A stretch of 40,713 bases of DNA from Candidatus Agathobaculum pullistercoris (lineage in GTDB: Bacteria; Bacillota; Clostridia; Oscillospirales; Butyricicoccaceae), in assembly GCA_019114345.1 (NCBI GenBank), contig DXFS01000043.1, forward strand, positions 1-40,713, read 5' to 3'. Below the pieces are notes generated by a model. The model had not been told where the DNA came from. It did no database searches and worked only from the letters and a program-made list of their open reading frames with translations. This document shows, piece after piece, positions 7,018 to 14,858 of this stretch. A program made the position numbers and the translations under genes. The first letter of the stretch is position 1, and each line of letters begins with the position of its first letter.

Positions 7018-8295
7018 ATGAAAACATTCTCAATCCCCTATTACACCTCGTCGCTGGAGCTGCATGTGGACGAGAAAAACCTCAAGGCAGAGCTGAACTC
7101 CCGCACGGATACCTATGACGCGGGTAAGAGCGAAGCGGATCTGGTGCGCGACGCACTGGCAAACCCGATCGGCACGCCGCGCCTGTCCGAACTGGCCAAG
7201 GGCAAGGACAAGATTGTGCTTGTCACAAGCGACCACACCCGCGCCGTGCCGAGCAAGCTGACCCTGCCGATCCTGCTCGAGGAGATCCGCTCGGGCAACC
7301 CGGATGCGGATATCACCATCCTGATCGCCACCGGCCTGCACCGTGCGACGACCGAGGAAGAGCAGCGCCGCATGTTCGGCGACAACATTGTGGACAATGA
7401 AAAGATCGTGGTCAACAAGGCGTTTGAGGACGATGACTTCGAGCGCGTCTGCGAGCTGCCGTCGGGCGCAGAGCTGTGGGTCAACAAGCTCGCGCTGCAC
7501 TGCGACCTGCTGGTGACCGAGGGCTTCATCGAGCCGCACTTCTTCGCTGGCTTCTCGGGCGGCCGCAAGAGCATCCTGCCCGGCATCTGCAACGCGGTCA
7601 CGGTCAACGAAAACCACTCCTATAAGGCGATTGCCAGCCCGTATTCCACTACGGGCGTACTGGAGCATAACCCCATCCACGAGGATATGGTGTACGCCGC
7701 GCGCGCGGTCAACGTGCAGTTTATCATGAACGTGGCGCTTAACGCGGAGAAAAAAGTCATTGCGGCGTTTGCCGGCGATTTGGAGCAGGCGCATGAAAAA
7801 GGCGTGGAATTCGTCCGCGGCCTGGCGCAGTGCCCGAGCGTGGAGGGCGATATCGTCATCACCTCGAACGGCGGCTATCCGCTCGACCAGAACCTGTACC
7901 AGAGCCCCAAGGCGGTCGCAACCGCGGAGGCCTGCTGCCGCGAGGGCGGCGTGATCATCATGTGCGCCTCCTGCTGCGACGGCATGGGCGGCACGCATTT
8001 TGAAAAGCTGATCGTCAAGGGCACAGTGGATGAGATCGACGATTACCTGTCCAAGATCCCGCCCAAGGAGACCATCCCCGAGATGTGGTGCGCGCAGATC
8101 TTCGCCCGCATCCTGAAAAAGCACAAGGTCATCCTGGTGACCACCTATCTGGATCATGAGCTGGTCCGCAAGGCCAATATGATCCCCGCGTCATCGCCGG
8201 ACGAGGCGCTTGAGATGGCGTATGAGATCATGGGGCGCGACGCCGAAGTGGTCGTTATCCCGGACGGCGTGGCGGTTCTTGCGGTCAAGGAATAA
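7018..8295 (+). CDS. LarA-family nickel-pincer (NPN) dependent racemase/epimerase
   Basis: The family catalyses hydride-transfer racemisation or epimerisation at the alpha carbon of 2-hydroxy acids using a nickel-pincer nucleotide bound to a Lys. This 425-residue protein keeps the lactate racemase residues at the same numbers as I recall for L. plantarum LarA: Asp72 and Arg75 (SDHTR), His108 (TGLH), His174 (EPHFF), Lys184 (GGRK, cofactor attachment), His200 (ENHSYK), Gln295 and Lys298 (YQSPK). It should therefore be active. It is first in an operon with a split UxaA-type dehydratase, 12 bases before the SAF gene, which suggests a sugar acid or other hydroxy acid rather than lactate. The NPN synthesis genes larB, larC and larE are not in the window. 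The substrate is unknown. Confidence 0.85.
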   Translation: MKTFSIPYYTSSLELHVDEKNLKAELNSRTDTYDAGKSEADLVRDALANPIGTPRLSELAKGKDKIVLVTSDHTRAVPSKLTLPILLEEIRSGNPDADITILIATGLHRATTEEEQRRMFGDNIVDNEKIVVNKAFEDDDFERVCELPSGAELWVNKLALHCDLLVTEGFIEPHFFAGFSGGRKSILPGICNAVTVNENHSYKAIASPYSTTGVLEHNPIHEDMVYAARAVNVQFIMNVALNAEKKVIAAFAGDLEQAHEKGVEFVRGLAQCPSVEGDIVITSNGGYPLDQNLYQSPKAVATAEACCREGGVIIMCASCCDGMGGTHFEKLIVKGTVDEIDDYLSKIPPKETIPEMWCAQIFARILKKHKVILVTTYLDHELVRKANMIPASSPDEALEMAYEIMGRDAEVVVIPDGVAVLAVKE

Positions 8296-8307
8296 GGAGG
8301 AAGCGTT

Positions 8308-8619
8308 ATGGAACTTAAGCTGGCGCTCAAGGTAGACGATCTCGACAACGTGGCGACCATCTTTGCCAACGGCATCGTGGACGGCGCCAAGGTCGAGGTG
8401 CGGGACAAGAAGGGCAACATGGAGGAGATCACCGTACACGGGGACGTGCCCTACGGCCATAAGATCGCACTGTGCGATATCAAAAAGGGCGAGCACATCA
8501 TGAAGTACGGCGAAAGCATCGGTGCGGCAAGCAGCGATATCAAAAAGGGCGACTATGTACATATTCATAATCTGGAAGCCCTGCGCGGCCGCGGCGATCT
8601 GGAAGGAGGAAATCAGTGA
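8308..8619 (+). CDS. SAF-domain small subunit of a UxaA-family dehydratase
   Basis: The 103-residue protein is a single SAF domain, shown by PYGHKIALCDIKKGEHIMKY and GESIGAASSDIKKGDYVHIHN. In altronate/galactarate dehydratases (UxaA, GarD) this domain is the N-terminus of one long chain; here it is a separate subunit, as in sulfolactate sulfo-lyase SuyA. AAGGAGG lies before the ATG. Its stop overlaps the ATG of the next gene by one base (TGATG), so the two subunits are probably made together. It would help bind substrate or metal for dehydration of a 2,3-dihydroxy acid. Substrate not determined. Confidence 0.85.
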   Translation: MELKLALKVDDLDNVATIFANGIVDGAKVEVRDKKGNMEEITVHGDVPYGHKIALCDIKKGEHIMKYGESIGAASSDIKKGDYVHIHNLEALRGRGDLEGGNQ

Positions 8620-9800
8620 TGAGCAGCTACACGTTCCAGGGCTACCGGCGTGCAAACGGCAAATTCGGCGCCCGCAATCTGGTTGCCGTTATCCCGAGCG
8701 TTATCTGCGCAAACGACGTCGGTCAGGCGATCTGCCGTCAGGTGCAGGGCACGATCGGCTATTTCCATCATCAGGGCTGCTGCCAGCTGCCGCTTGACCT
8801 CAAGCGCGTGACCGACGTGCTGTCCAATCTGGGCCAGAGCCCGAACGTAGGCGCGGCGCTGGTCGTCAGCCTGGGCTGCGAGGGCACTGATCATGAGCGC
8901 ATCGTCGAGGAGATCCGCGCATCCGGCAAGCCGGTCGAGATCATCCGTATCCAGGAGTTGGGCGGCACCTCACGCGCCATCCAGGCGGGCATCGACGCGG
9001 CGCAGAAGCTGGTGCAGGAGATTTCCGCGCAGCAGCGCGAGCCGGTGGATGTTTCCAATGTCGTCATGTCGATCAAGTGCGGCGCATCGGACACCACTTC
9101 CGGCATGGCCTCCAACGCGGTGATCGGCTATGTGGCGGATAAGCTGGTCGATCTGGGCGGCACGGTCATTTTCGGCGAGACGACCGAGTTCCTCGGCGGC
9201 GAGCATATCCTCGCGCGCCGCGCGGTCGGCGGCGAGAACGGCCCAGTCGGGCAGAAGATTTATGAGATCGTGGACCGCATGGAAAAACGCGCCAAGTCGA
9301 TCGGCGAGGACATGCGCGGCGGACAGCCGACGCCCGGCAATATCGCGGGCGGCCTGTCCAGCATTGAGGAAAAGAGCCTGGGTGCGATCGTCAAGTCCGG
9401 CCACCGTCCGATCCAGGGCGTGCTGGAATACACCGAGCGCATCGACGATAAGAAGGGCCTGTGGATCAAGGACGCGCCCGGCCGCGAGCCCGAGATCCTG
9501 ACCGGTATGGCCGCTACCGGCGCGCAGGTCATGCTGTTCTCGACCGGGCGCGGCGCCCCGCAGGGCTTCCCGTCCATGCCGGTCGTCAAGATCTGCGGCA
9601 ATCCCAATACCTATGAGCGCATGCAGCACGATATGGATCTGAACGCCGGCCGCGTCATCACCGGCGAAAAGACCATCGAAGAGGTCGGCGAGGAAGCGTT
9701 TGAGCTGATGCTGCGCGTGCTCTCCGGGCAAATGACCAAGAACGAGGCGCTGGGCTATTACGGCTCCATGGATATTTTCTGCCTTGGCCCGGTGATCTGA
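8619..9800 (+). CDS. UxaA-family dehydratase, large subunit
   Basis: This 393-residue protein matches the large catalytic domain shared by altronate dehydratase UxaA, galactarate dehydratase GarD and sulfolactate sulfo-lyase SuyB: GYRRANGKFGARN at the start, VSLGCEGTD, SIKCGASDTTSGM and FSTGRGAPQGFP. It lacks the SAF domain, which is supplied by the preceding gene. These enzymes are metal-dependent lyases acting on 2,3-substituted acids. The ATG at 8619 was preferred over GTG 8616 because it gives normal spacing to AAGGAGG (8604-8610). With a LarA-type epimerase before it and a GntP permease after it, an aldonate substrate is the simplest inference; 3-sulfolactate remains possible. Confidence 0.85.
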   Translation: MSSYTFQGYRRANGKFGARNLVAVIPSVICANDVGQAICRQVQGTIGYFHHQGCCQLPLDLKRVTDVLSNLGQSPNVGAALVVSLGCEGTDHERIVEEIRASGKPVEIIRIQELGGTSRAIQAGIDAAQKLVQEISAQQREPVDVSNVVMSIKCGASDTTSGMASNAVIGYVADKLVDLGGTVIFGETTEFLGGEHILARRAVGGENGPVGQKIYEIVDRMEKRAKSIGEDMRGGQPTPGNIAGGLSSIEEKSLGAIVKSGHRPIQGVLEYTERIDDKKGLWIKDAPGREPEILTGMAATGAQVMLFSTGRGAPQGFPSMPVVKICGNPNTYERMQHDMDLNAGRVITGEKTIEEVGEEAFELMLRVLSGQMTKNEALGYYGSMDIFCLGPVI

Positions 9801-9932
9801 GTCGGTTATACTTCCTAAAAACAGCCGGCAGGCCAGCCGGAGGGGAAGGGGGCGTATGAATCGCAGATTATGGTACAAATGAAGGAAAAACGCAGTGAGC
9901 CTGATATGGTTCTATAGGGGGTAAAATTTGTT
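9801..9932 (+). other. Spacer between the dehydratase and gntP genes, with two tiny overlapping ORFs
   Basis: A short hairpin (CCGGC 9825-9829 / GCCGG 9836-9840) has no T-run. A strong Shine-Dalgarno (GGAGGGGAAGGGGG, ending about 9852) precedes an 8-codon ORF at 9856-9882. A 12-codon ORF at 9879-9917 overlaps it by ATGA, and its stop TAG runs into the G-run used by the GntP gene. These could be leader peptides, or chance. No sigma-A promoter is clear here. Confidence 0.3.
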
Positions 9933-11381
9933 ATGATGCTTCATCCTGTAGTAGCTATGTTGATCGGCATCGTCGTCATGATGGTGCTCATCATCTTCAC
10001 GAAAATGCATGCATTCCCGTCGCTGATCATTTCGGCGATCCTGATTGCGGTTCTGGCTATGCCGTTTGGCGATGTGACTACACTGACACAATGCGTTTCA
10101 ACCGTAACCGCCGGCTTCGGCAGCACGATGACCAGTATCGGCGTTGTCATCGGCTTCGGCTGTATCATGGGTATCTTCCTTGAGAAGAGCGGCGCGGCAA
10201 AGTGCATGGCGCTGACCATCCTCAAAGCAGTCGGCGTAAAGAACTGCGATATCGTGCTCGGCCTGACCGGCTGGGTGGTTTCCATCCCTGTTTTCTGTGA
10301 TTCCGGCTTTGTCATCCTGTCCTCCCTGGCCAAGGAGTTCTCCCGTCTGACCAAGAAGTCCATGGTCGGCCTGGGCGGCATCCTCGGCATGGGCCTGTAC
10401 ATCACGCACTTCATGGTGCCGCCGACCCCCGGCCCGCTGGCTGTTGTCGGCACCTTCCAGGAAAACGGCCTGGGCGTTGACCTCGGCATGTTCATCATCT
10501 GCGGCATGGCGATTTCGGTCCCGCTGTTCATCTTTGCGGTTCCGCTGTTCCGCCACTTCGGCAAGAAGTACCCGGACTTTGTCGTTCCGTATGAGATCGA
10601 CCGCTCCAAGTATTCCGAGGCGCAGCTCAAGGTCCTTGACCGCATTAACGAGAAATATCAGAAGCATGAAGACCTGGTCACTGAGGACTTTGCAGAGTTG
10701 CTGGCTGCGGAAAAGCTGCCGAGCGCGTTCCTGTCCTTCCTGACCCTGCTGGTCCCAATTGTGCTGATCTTCGCCAACACGATCGTCGGCCAGATCACCT
10801 CGCTGGACGGCACGGCGGTTGCCAATGTGATCGAATTCCTCGGCCAGCCGGTTATCGCGCTGTTCATCGCGCTGGTGATGGGCGCGTTCCTGCTCTGCAA
10901 GGATTATGACAAGAAGACCTGTGTCGACCTGATGCAGCAGGCCTGCTGCGACGCCGGCCCGATCGCCTTCATCACCGCGGGCGGCGGCGCACTCGGCGCG
11001 GTCATCAATGCGACCGGCGCAGCATCCATCATGGCGGACTGGATCGTTCAGACCGGTATCCCGGCTATTCTGGTTCCGATTATCATCGGCGTTATCATGC
11101 GTTTCCCGCAGGGCTCCGGTACGACCGCAATGATCACCGGTTCCGCGATCGTCGCCCCGATGATTGCAGCTGGTTTGGAAGTCAACCCGTATCTCGCAGC
11201 GCTGGCGCTCTGCCTTGCAACTATGTGCCCGAGCTACCTGAACGATTCTTACTTCCACGTTGTCACCAACTTCTCCGGCATGGACATCAAGACCAGCCTC
11301 AAAACCTGGTCGATCGGTTCGATCCTGGTGCCTGCCTTTGGTTCGTGCATTTTCATCATCCTGTCGTTCTTTATCCACTAA
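9933..11381 (+). CDS. GntP-family organic-acid:H+ symporter
   Basis: The 482-residue protein has about 12 hydrophobic segments and resembles gluconate permeases: MLHPVVAMLIGIVVMM at the start, GFGSTMTSIGVVIGFG, LEKSGAAKCMA, TGWVVSIPVFCDSGFVIL, THFMVPPTPGPLAVVG and FPQGSGTTAMITGSAI. GntP proteins import gluconate, glycerate, fructuronate or related hydroxy acids with protons. It follows the dehydratase genes and points at a gntR gene across a shared terminator. It probably brings in the substrate of the LarA-type enzyme. ATG at 9933 was used; 9936 is equally possible. Confidence 0.88.
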   Translation: MMLHPVVAMLIGIVVMMVLIIFTKMHAFPSLIISAILIAVLAMPFGDVTTLTQCVSTVTAGFGSTMTSIGVVIGFGCIMGIFLEKSGAAKCMALTILKAVGVKNCDIVLGLTGWVVSIPVFCDSGFVILSSLAKEFSRLTKKSMVGLGGILGMGLYITHFMVPPTPGPLAVVGTFQENGLGVDLGMFIICGMAISVPLFIFAVPLFRHFGKKYPDFVVPYEIDRSKYSEAQLKVLDRINEKYQKHEDLVTEDFAELLAAEKLPSAFLSFLTLLVPIVLIFANTIVGQITSLDGTAVANVIEFLGQPVIALFIALVMGAFLLCKDYDKKTCVDLMQQACCDAGPIAFITAGGGALGAVINATGAASIMADWIVQTGIPAILVPIIIGVIMRFPQGSGTTAMITGSAIVAPMIAAGLEVNPYLAALALCLATMCPSYLNDSYFHVVTNFSGMDIKTSLKTWSIGSILVPAFGSCIFIILSFFIH

Positions 11382-11396
11382 GAAGAGAGAGGAAAA

Positions 11397-11430
11397 GCAA
11401 AAGGCTGCCGCGTCAGCGGCAGCCTTTTGC
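11397..11430. terminator. Bidirectional terminator between gntP and gntR
   Basis: A perfect 15-bp stem (11397-11411 with 11416-11430) closes a GTCA loop. The outer A/T pairs provide a T-run on either strand, fitting the convergent genes. Confidence 0.88.
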
Positions 11431-11439
11431 CATATGGAC

Positions 11440-12105
11440 TTACTGTTTCTGCTTTTTTTCAAGCTGTTCCTTGATGCATTCGCGCGCGAGTTCAAGATGA
11501 CGGTGGTTGACCTGCTCGGCCAGCTCGGTCTTCCCTTCGATCAGCGCGTGGATGATCTGCCGGTGCTCCCCGAGCGATTCCTCAAACCGCTGGTGCACCG
11601 AAAGTGAGAGCACACGGAACTGCTGGTTCATCGAGCCGACCCGGTAATAGGTCGAACTGACGATGCTGTTGTCGCCCAGCATGACGATCTCGTTGTGCAG
11701 CTGCTCATCCGCGCGGGTGTATTCCTCAAGCTCGCCCGCCCGGAAGGTGGTTTCCATCCGGTCGAGGATATCCAGAAGCTTTTCGATGCGGGCAGAGGTC
11801 AGGTTGGTGCGGCTGCGGCGGATGGCGTATCCCTCCAGCATGACGCGCATGTCAAAGATCTCATCAATATCCTTGCAGGTAAATTCCTTTACGAAAGTAC
11901 CCCGGTTGGGGATATTGATGACCAACCCGTCCGAAACCAGGCGGCGCAGCGATTCGCGCACGGGACTGCGGCTGACGCCAAGTTGCTCGCACAGTTCCAC
12001 CTCCTGCATCCAGAAGCCGGGAGGATACTGCCCTTCGCAGATATTTTTCCGCAGAATGGAATAAACCTGGTCTGCGATTGTTTGGATCGGCCTTGATTTC
12101 GGCAT
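11440..12105 (-). CDS. GntR-family regulator, FadR/FCD subfamily
   Basis: This 221-residue transcription factor has an N-terminal winged helix (about residues 8-72: LCEQLGVSRSPVRESLRRL, then LVINIPNRGTFV) and a C-terminal FCD ligand domain with candidate metal-binding residues in RADEQLHNEI, GEHRQIIHAL and VNHRHLEL. FCD regulators usually sense a hydroxy or sugar acid. TCAGGAGGAG precedes the ATG. It lies between the GntP permease (convergent) and the glycerate kinase (divergent), and the same GTATAC and CAGAATACA elements lie before it and before the larA operon. It is therefore the likely regulator of the whole module and of itself. Confidence 0.9.
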   Translation of the reverse strand: MPKSRPIQTIADQVYSILRKNICEGQYPPGFWMQEVELCEQLGVSRSPVRESLRRLVSDGLVINIPNRGTFVKEFTCKDIDEIFDMRVMLEGYAIRRSRTNLTSARIEKLLDILDRMETTFRAGELEEYTRADEQLHNEIVMLGDNSIVSSTYYRVGSMNQQFRVLSLSVHQRFEESLGEHRQIIHALIEGKTELAEQVNHRHLELARECIKEQLEKKQKQ

Positions 12106-12135
12106 ATTTTCTCCTCCTGATATTGTGGGAAAACC

Positions 12136-12193
12136 CAGAATACAGTATACTTAAATATATTCACCATTATACCCGATCTTTTACACTTTGCAA
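12136..12193 (-). promoter_or_regulatory. Promoter and probable operator of the gntR gene
   Basis: On the minus strand: TTGCAA (12188-12193), a 16-bp spacer, TATAAT (12166-12171). Just downstream of the start lie GTATAC (12145-12150) and CAGAATACA (12136-12144, plus-strand sense), matching the elements at the larA promoter. This suggests self-repression. No clear plus-strand promoter for the divergent kinase gene was found in this gap. Confidence 0.6.
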
Positions 12194-12247
12194 GCTGTCA
12201 ATGGTAATTCAAATCGATATGGATATAAAGGAAAGGAAGCGAACAAG

Positions 12248-13489
12248 ATGACCATTCGCGAGGATGCCAGGCGTATTATTGATACCTCGATCCGTGCCGT
12301 GCTGCCGGACGCGGCCGTACAGCGCGCGCTGGAGCGCTTTACCCCGCCCGCGGGCAGGCTGGTTCTGGTCGCCCTCGGCAAAGCCGCATGGCAGATGGCC
12401 GCGGCGGCCGCGGACTGCCTGGGGGACGCGGTCTCGGACGGCGTTGTGATCACCAAATACGGACACGCAAAAGGGGATATCCCGCATGTGCGCATCCGCG
12501 AGGCCGGGCACCCGGTGCCCGATCAGAATTCGTTTGACGCCACCGCAGAGGCGGTCTCGCTCGTCAAGCCGCTTGGCGCGCAGGACGGTGTGCTGCTGCT
12601 GATCTCGGGCGGCGGCTCGGCGCTGTTTGAAAAGCCGCTGTGTACGCCGGACGAGCTGACCGGCCTGACCGGACAGCTGCTGCGCTGCGGGGCGGATATT
12701 GTGGAAATGAACACGCTGCGCAAGCGCGTCAGCGCGGTCAAAGGCGGACGGTTCGCGCAGCTGTGCGCGCCGGCAAAGGTATTTTCCATCGTCCTGTCCG
12801 ATATCGTAGGAGACCCGCTGGACATGATCGCTTCCGGCCCGGCCTATCCGGACAGATCGACCGCCGCGGATGCACATGCAGTCGTGGACAAATACAGCCT
12901 GCAGCTGTCGCCGGATATGCTCGCCCTGCTCGACAGACCCACACCGGCCGCGCTGGACAATGTCGAGACCCACATCACCGGCTCGGTGCGCGAGCTGTGT
13001 TCTGCCGCCGCGGCAGAGTGCCGCGCGCTCGGCTACGAAACGCACATCCTGACCGCCAGCCTGGGCTGCGAGGCGCGCGAGGCGGGCAGTTTTCTTGCCT
13101 CGGTTGCGCAGTACCATGCGGATACGGAAAAGCCGCTGGCATTCATTGCAGGCGGCGAGACCGTGGTGCATATCACCGGCACGGGCAAGGGCGGCCGCAA
13201 CCAGGAGCTGGCGCTTTCGGCTGCACGCGGCATCGCGGGCATGGACAATGCGCTCATCTTCTCGGTCGGCTCGGACGGCACGGACGGCCCGACCGACGCG
13301 GCGGGCGGCCTGGCCGACGGCGGCACCTGCGCCGCGCTGGAGGCAAAGGGCATTTCAATTGACCGCGTGCTGGCGGACAACGATGCGTACCATGCGCTGC
13401 AGCAGGCGGATGGATTGATTATCACCGGCCCGACCGGCACAAATGTCAACGATGCAGCGGTGCTGCTGCTGCGCCCGCAGACAAACTGA
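12248..13489 (+). CDS. Glycerate 2-kinase, GckA/MOFRL family
   Basis: This class phosphorylates D-glycerate to 2-phosphoglycerate with ATP. The 413-residue protein has LISGGGSALFEKP (ATP-binding region), NTLRKRVSAVKGG, LSDIVGDPLDMIASGPAYPD and the MOFRL domain with GTGKGGRNQELAL and GSDGTDGPTDAAGG. The ATG at 12248 was chosen because AAAGGAAAGG precedes it; the upstream in-frame TTG at 12188 overlaps the gntR promoter. It is divergent from gntR. In sugar-acid pathways it would collect glycerate made from glyceraldehyde or tartronate semialdehyde after aldol cleavage; no aldolase or reductase is present here. Confidence 0.9.
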   Translation: MTIREDARRIIDTSIRAVLPDAAVQRALERFTPPAGRLVLVALGKAAWQMAAAAADCLGDAVSDGVVITKYGHAKGDIPHVRIREAGHPVPDQNSFDATAEAVSLVKPLGAQDGVLLLISGGGSALFEKPLCTPDELTGLTGQLLRCGADIVEMNTLRKRVSAVKGGRFAQLCAPAKVFSIVLSDIVGDPLDMIASGPAYPDRSTAADAHAVVDKYSLQLSPDMLALLDRPTPAALDNVETHITGSVRELCSAAAAECRALGYETHILTASLGCEAREAGSFLASVAQYHADTEKPLAFIAGGETVVHITGTGKGGRNQELALSAARGIAGMDNALIFSVGSDGTDGPTDAAGGLADGGTCAALEAKGISIDRVLADNDAYHALQQADGLIITGPTGTNVNDAAVLLLRPQTN

Positions 13490-13505
13490 ACGGAAAAAAG
13501 AACAC

Positions 13506-13539
13506 GCCGCCGGCGGCTCATCGTAGAGCCGTCGGCGGC
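13506..13539. terminator. Terminator between the glycerate kinase and ECF S-component genes
   Basis: A 14-bp stem (13506-13519 with 13526-13539, one G-U pair) with a 6-nt loop. An A-run at 13495-13500 gives a T-run on the minus strand, so it best serves the minus-strand ECF gene. Further small hairpins fill 13550-13615 in that gene's 3' trailer. Confidence 0.7.
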
Positions 13540-13630
13540 GCTGCATTTACCGGGGATCGTCTCCGGTACTGCCGCGGATGAGCTGCGGCAGCGGCGCTTC
13601 AGCGCCGGGAAGCGAATATCAACAGGAGTG

Positions 13631-14188
13631 TCAGGTCTGCGCAGCCTCGGTCTTTTTGCGCGAAAAGCGCACGATACCGGTCTTGTCAAGCGCAACCATA
13701 AGCGCCGGGATGAACACCAGCTGCAGGATGATGCCGGGGATCGCGGTCAGCAGCGCGCCGGACAGGAACAGCTGCCACGTAAATGGTTCGCCGGCTACGC
13801 CGGTCATCAGCACTCGTACCACGCCCCATACCACGCGGCCCGCAACCATCGCGGCGAGCAGCGAGCGGTAAAGCGAAAAAATGCACTTCCAGCGCGAGCG
13901 GCTGTACAGCAGGCCGATGACAAGGCCGTAGGTCAGCAGCTCAAAGGACATGGCGACCGCGGTCAGCAGCGGCGGCATGCCGAACAGAACATAGCGTAGC
14001 ATGGGCAGCACCAGGCCCACAACGGCACCGTACTGCCAGCCGCAGAGCAGGCCGCAGAGCAGCACCGGCAGGTGCATGGGCAGCAGCATGCTGCCGATCT
14101 GGGGGATCTGGCCGGTGAAGAACGGGAGTACCAGGCCGATGGCCAGGAACATGGCGGCCAGAACGAGGTTTTTGGTGTTTTGTTTCAT
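13631..14188 (-). CDS. ECF transporter S component, substrate unknown
   Basis: The 185-residue membrane protein has about six helices and the ECF S-component pattern: LVLAAMFLAIGLVLPFFTGQ, then MLLPMHLPVLLCGLLCGW, GAVVGLVLPMLRYVLFGMPP and MSFELLTYGLVIGLLY. S components bind a vitamin or metal and need the shared EcfAA'T module, which is not here. The ATG at 14188 was preferred over 14197 because GAGGAG is 10 bases from it but only one base from 14197. Upstream on the same strand are a two-hairpin leader, a terminator and the DUF3842 gene. I could not assign the vitamin from sequence. Confidence 0.85.
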   Translation of the reverse strand: MKQNTKNLVLAAMFLAIGLVLPFFTGQIPQIGSMLLPMHLPVLLCGLLCGWQYGAVVGLVLPMLRYVLFGMPPLLTAVAMSFELLTYGLVIGLLYSRSRWKCIFSLYRSLLAAMVAGRVVWGVVRVLMTGVAGEPFTWQLFLSGALLTAIPGIILQLVFIPALMVALDKTGIVRFSRKKTEAAQT

Positions 14189-14214
14189 GTGTGTCATTCT
14201 CCTCAAAATAAATT

Positions 14215-14252
14215 GCAGCGTCCTTCTGGAGCCGCACCGCCTTCGTGGCGGT
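14215..14252 (-). promoter_or_regulatory. Structured leader before the ECF S-component gene
   Basis: Read on the minus strand, ACCGCC/GGCGGT (14247-14252 with 14236-14241, loop ACGAA) is followed at once by GCGGC-TCC/GGA-C-GCTGC (14228-14235 with 14215-14223, loop AGAA). Two adjacent hairpins before an importer gene could be part of a ligand-sensing leader, but they match no riboswitch class I know. Confidence 0.35.
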
Positions 14253-14267
14253 ATTTTCAGGAGATGG

Positions 14268-14299
14268 GGAAAGAAAACAGCCCCCTTCTGGCGGGCTGT
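14268..14299 (-). terminator. Terminator after the DUF3842 gene
   Basis: On the minus strand, ACAGCCC (14293-14299) pairs with GGGCTGT (14277-14283), followed by TTTCTTT. It separates the DUF3842 gene from the ECF gene, or attenuates read-through into it. Confidence 0.7.
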
Positions 14300-14321
14300 C
14301 AAAGCAGGAAGCGCAGCGGGC

Positions 14322-14756
14322 CTATTCCGACAGCAGGCGCACCGCAGTATCAGCTGCGCGGTGCAGGTATTCGTCCAGCCGGAGCCCTTCCGCACCGGCG
14401 ACATGGATGCCGCAGGTGGAGGACGGGATGAGTACCTTTTGCGCACGGGCGCCCGAAACCGCGACCGACATCCCGGGCGATACCTCGCCCATGATGCCGT
14501 TGGCCATGATGATGCCCACCGGGCCGACGATCAGGTCGGCCTGCGCGGCGTTGTGGCAGACGGCGTTCTCCCCCGTTGCCCCGCGCGCGGCCCCGGCCTT
14601 GAGCATGGCGTTTGTAGCGAGCGAATTGGTGCCGACGCAGCACAGCTCGCAGTCCGCCGGCAGACGCGACGCAAGCAGCTTGACCAGCTGGACGCCGATG
14701 CCGCCCCCCTGCCCGTCGATCACCAGGACAAGGCGCGCGTTTGAATGGGTACCCAT
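14322..14756 (-). CDS. DUF3842 family protein
   Basis: The 144-residue protein matches the DUF3842 family of uncharacterised clostridial proteins: VIDGQGGGIGVQLVKLL at the N-terminus (a Rossmann-like glycine-rich loop), CVGTNSLATNAMLKAGA, ARGATGENAV, VGPVGIIMAN and KVLIPSSTC. No function is established that I know of. The glycine-rich loop suggests nucleotide or dinucleotide binding, which is inference. It has its own promoter, GGAGG before the ATG at 14756, and lies upstream of the ECF S component on the same strand, so a link to that transporter's substrate is possible. Confidence 0.8.
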   Translation of the reverse strand: MGTHSNARLVLVIDGQGGGIGVQLVKLLASRLPADCELCCVGTNSLATNAMLKAGAARGATGENAVCHNAAQADLIVGPVGIIMANGIMGEVSPGMSVAVSGARAQKVLIPSSTCGIHVAGAEGLRLDEYLHRAADTAVRLLSE

Positions 14757-14796
14757 GGGAAAAACCTCCGCAATTTCTGCTTTATTTTACGTTAAC

Positions 14797-14825
14797 ATTA
14801 TAGCACATCCGCGTCCGGACGTAAA
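14797..14825 (-). promoter_or_regulatory. Promoter of the DUF3842 gene
   Basis: On the minus strand: TTTACG (14820-14825), a 17-bp spacer, TATAAT (14797-14802). Confidence 0.6.
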
Positions 14826-14858
14826 GCGATATCCGGCGTATTCCCTGCGCAGGCGGCT

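Noticed and set aside
14215-14252. Known riboswitch (TPP, THF, FMN or cobalamin) before the ECF gene
   Set aside because: None of the conserved cores of these classes is present; only two simple hairpins are seen.
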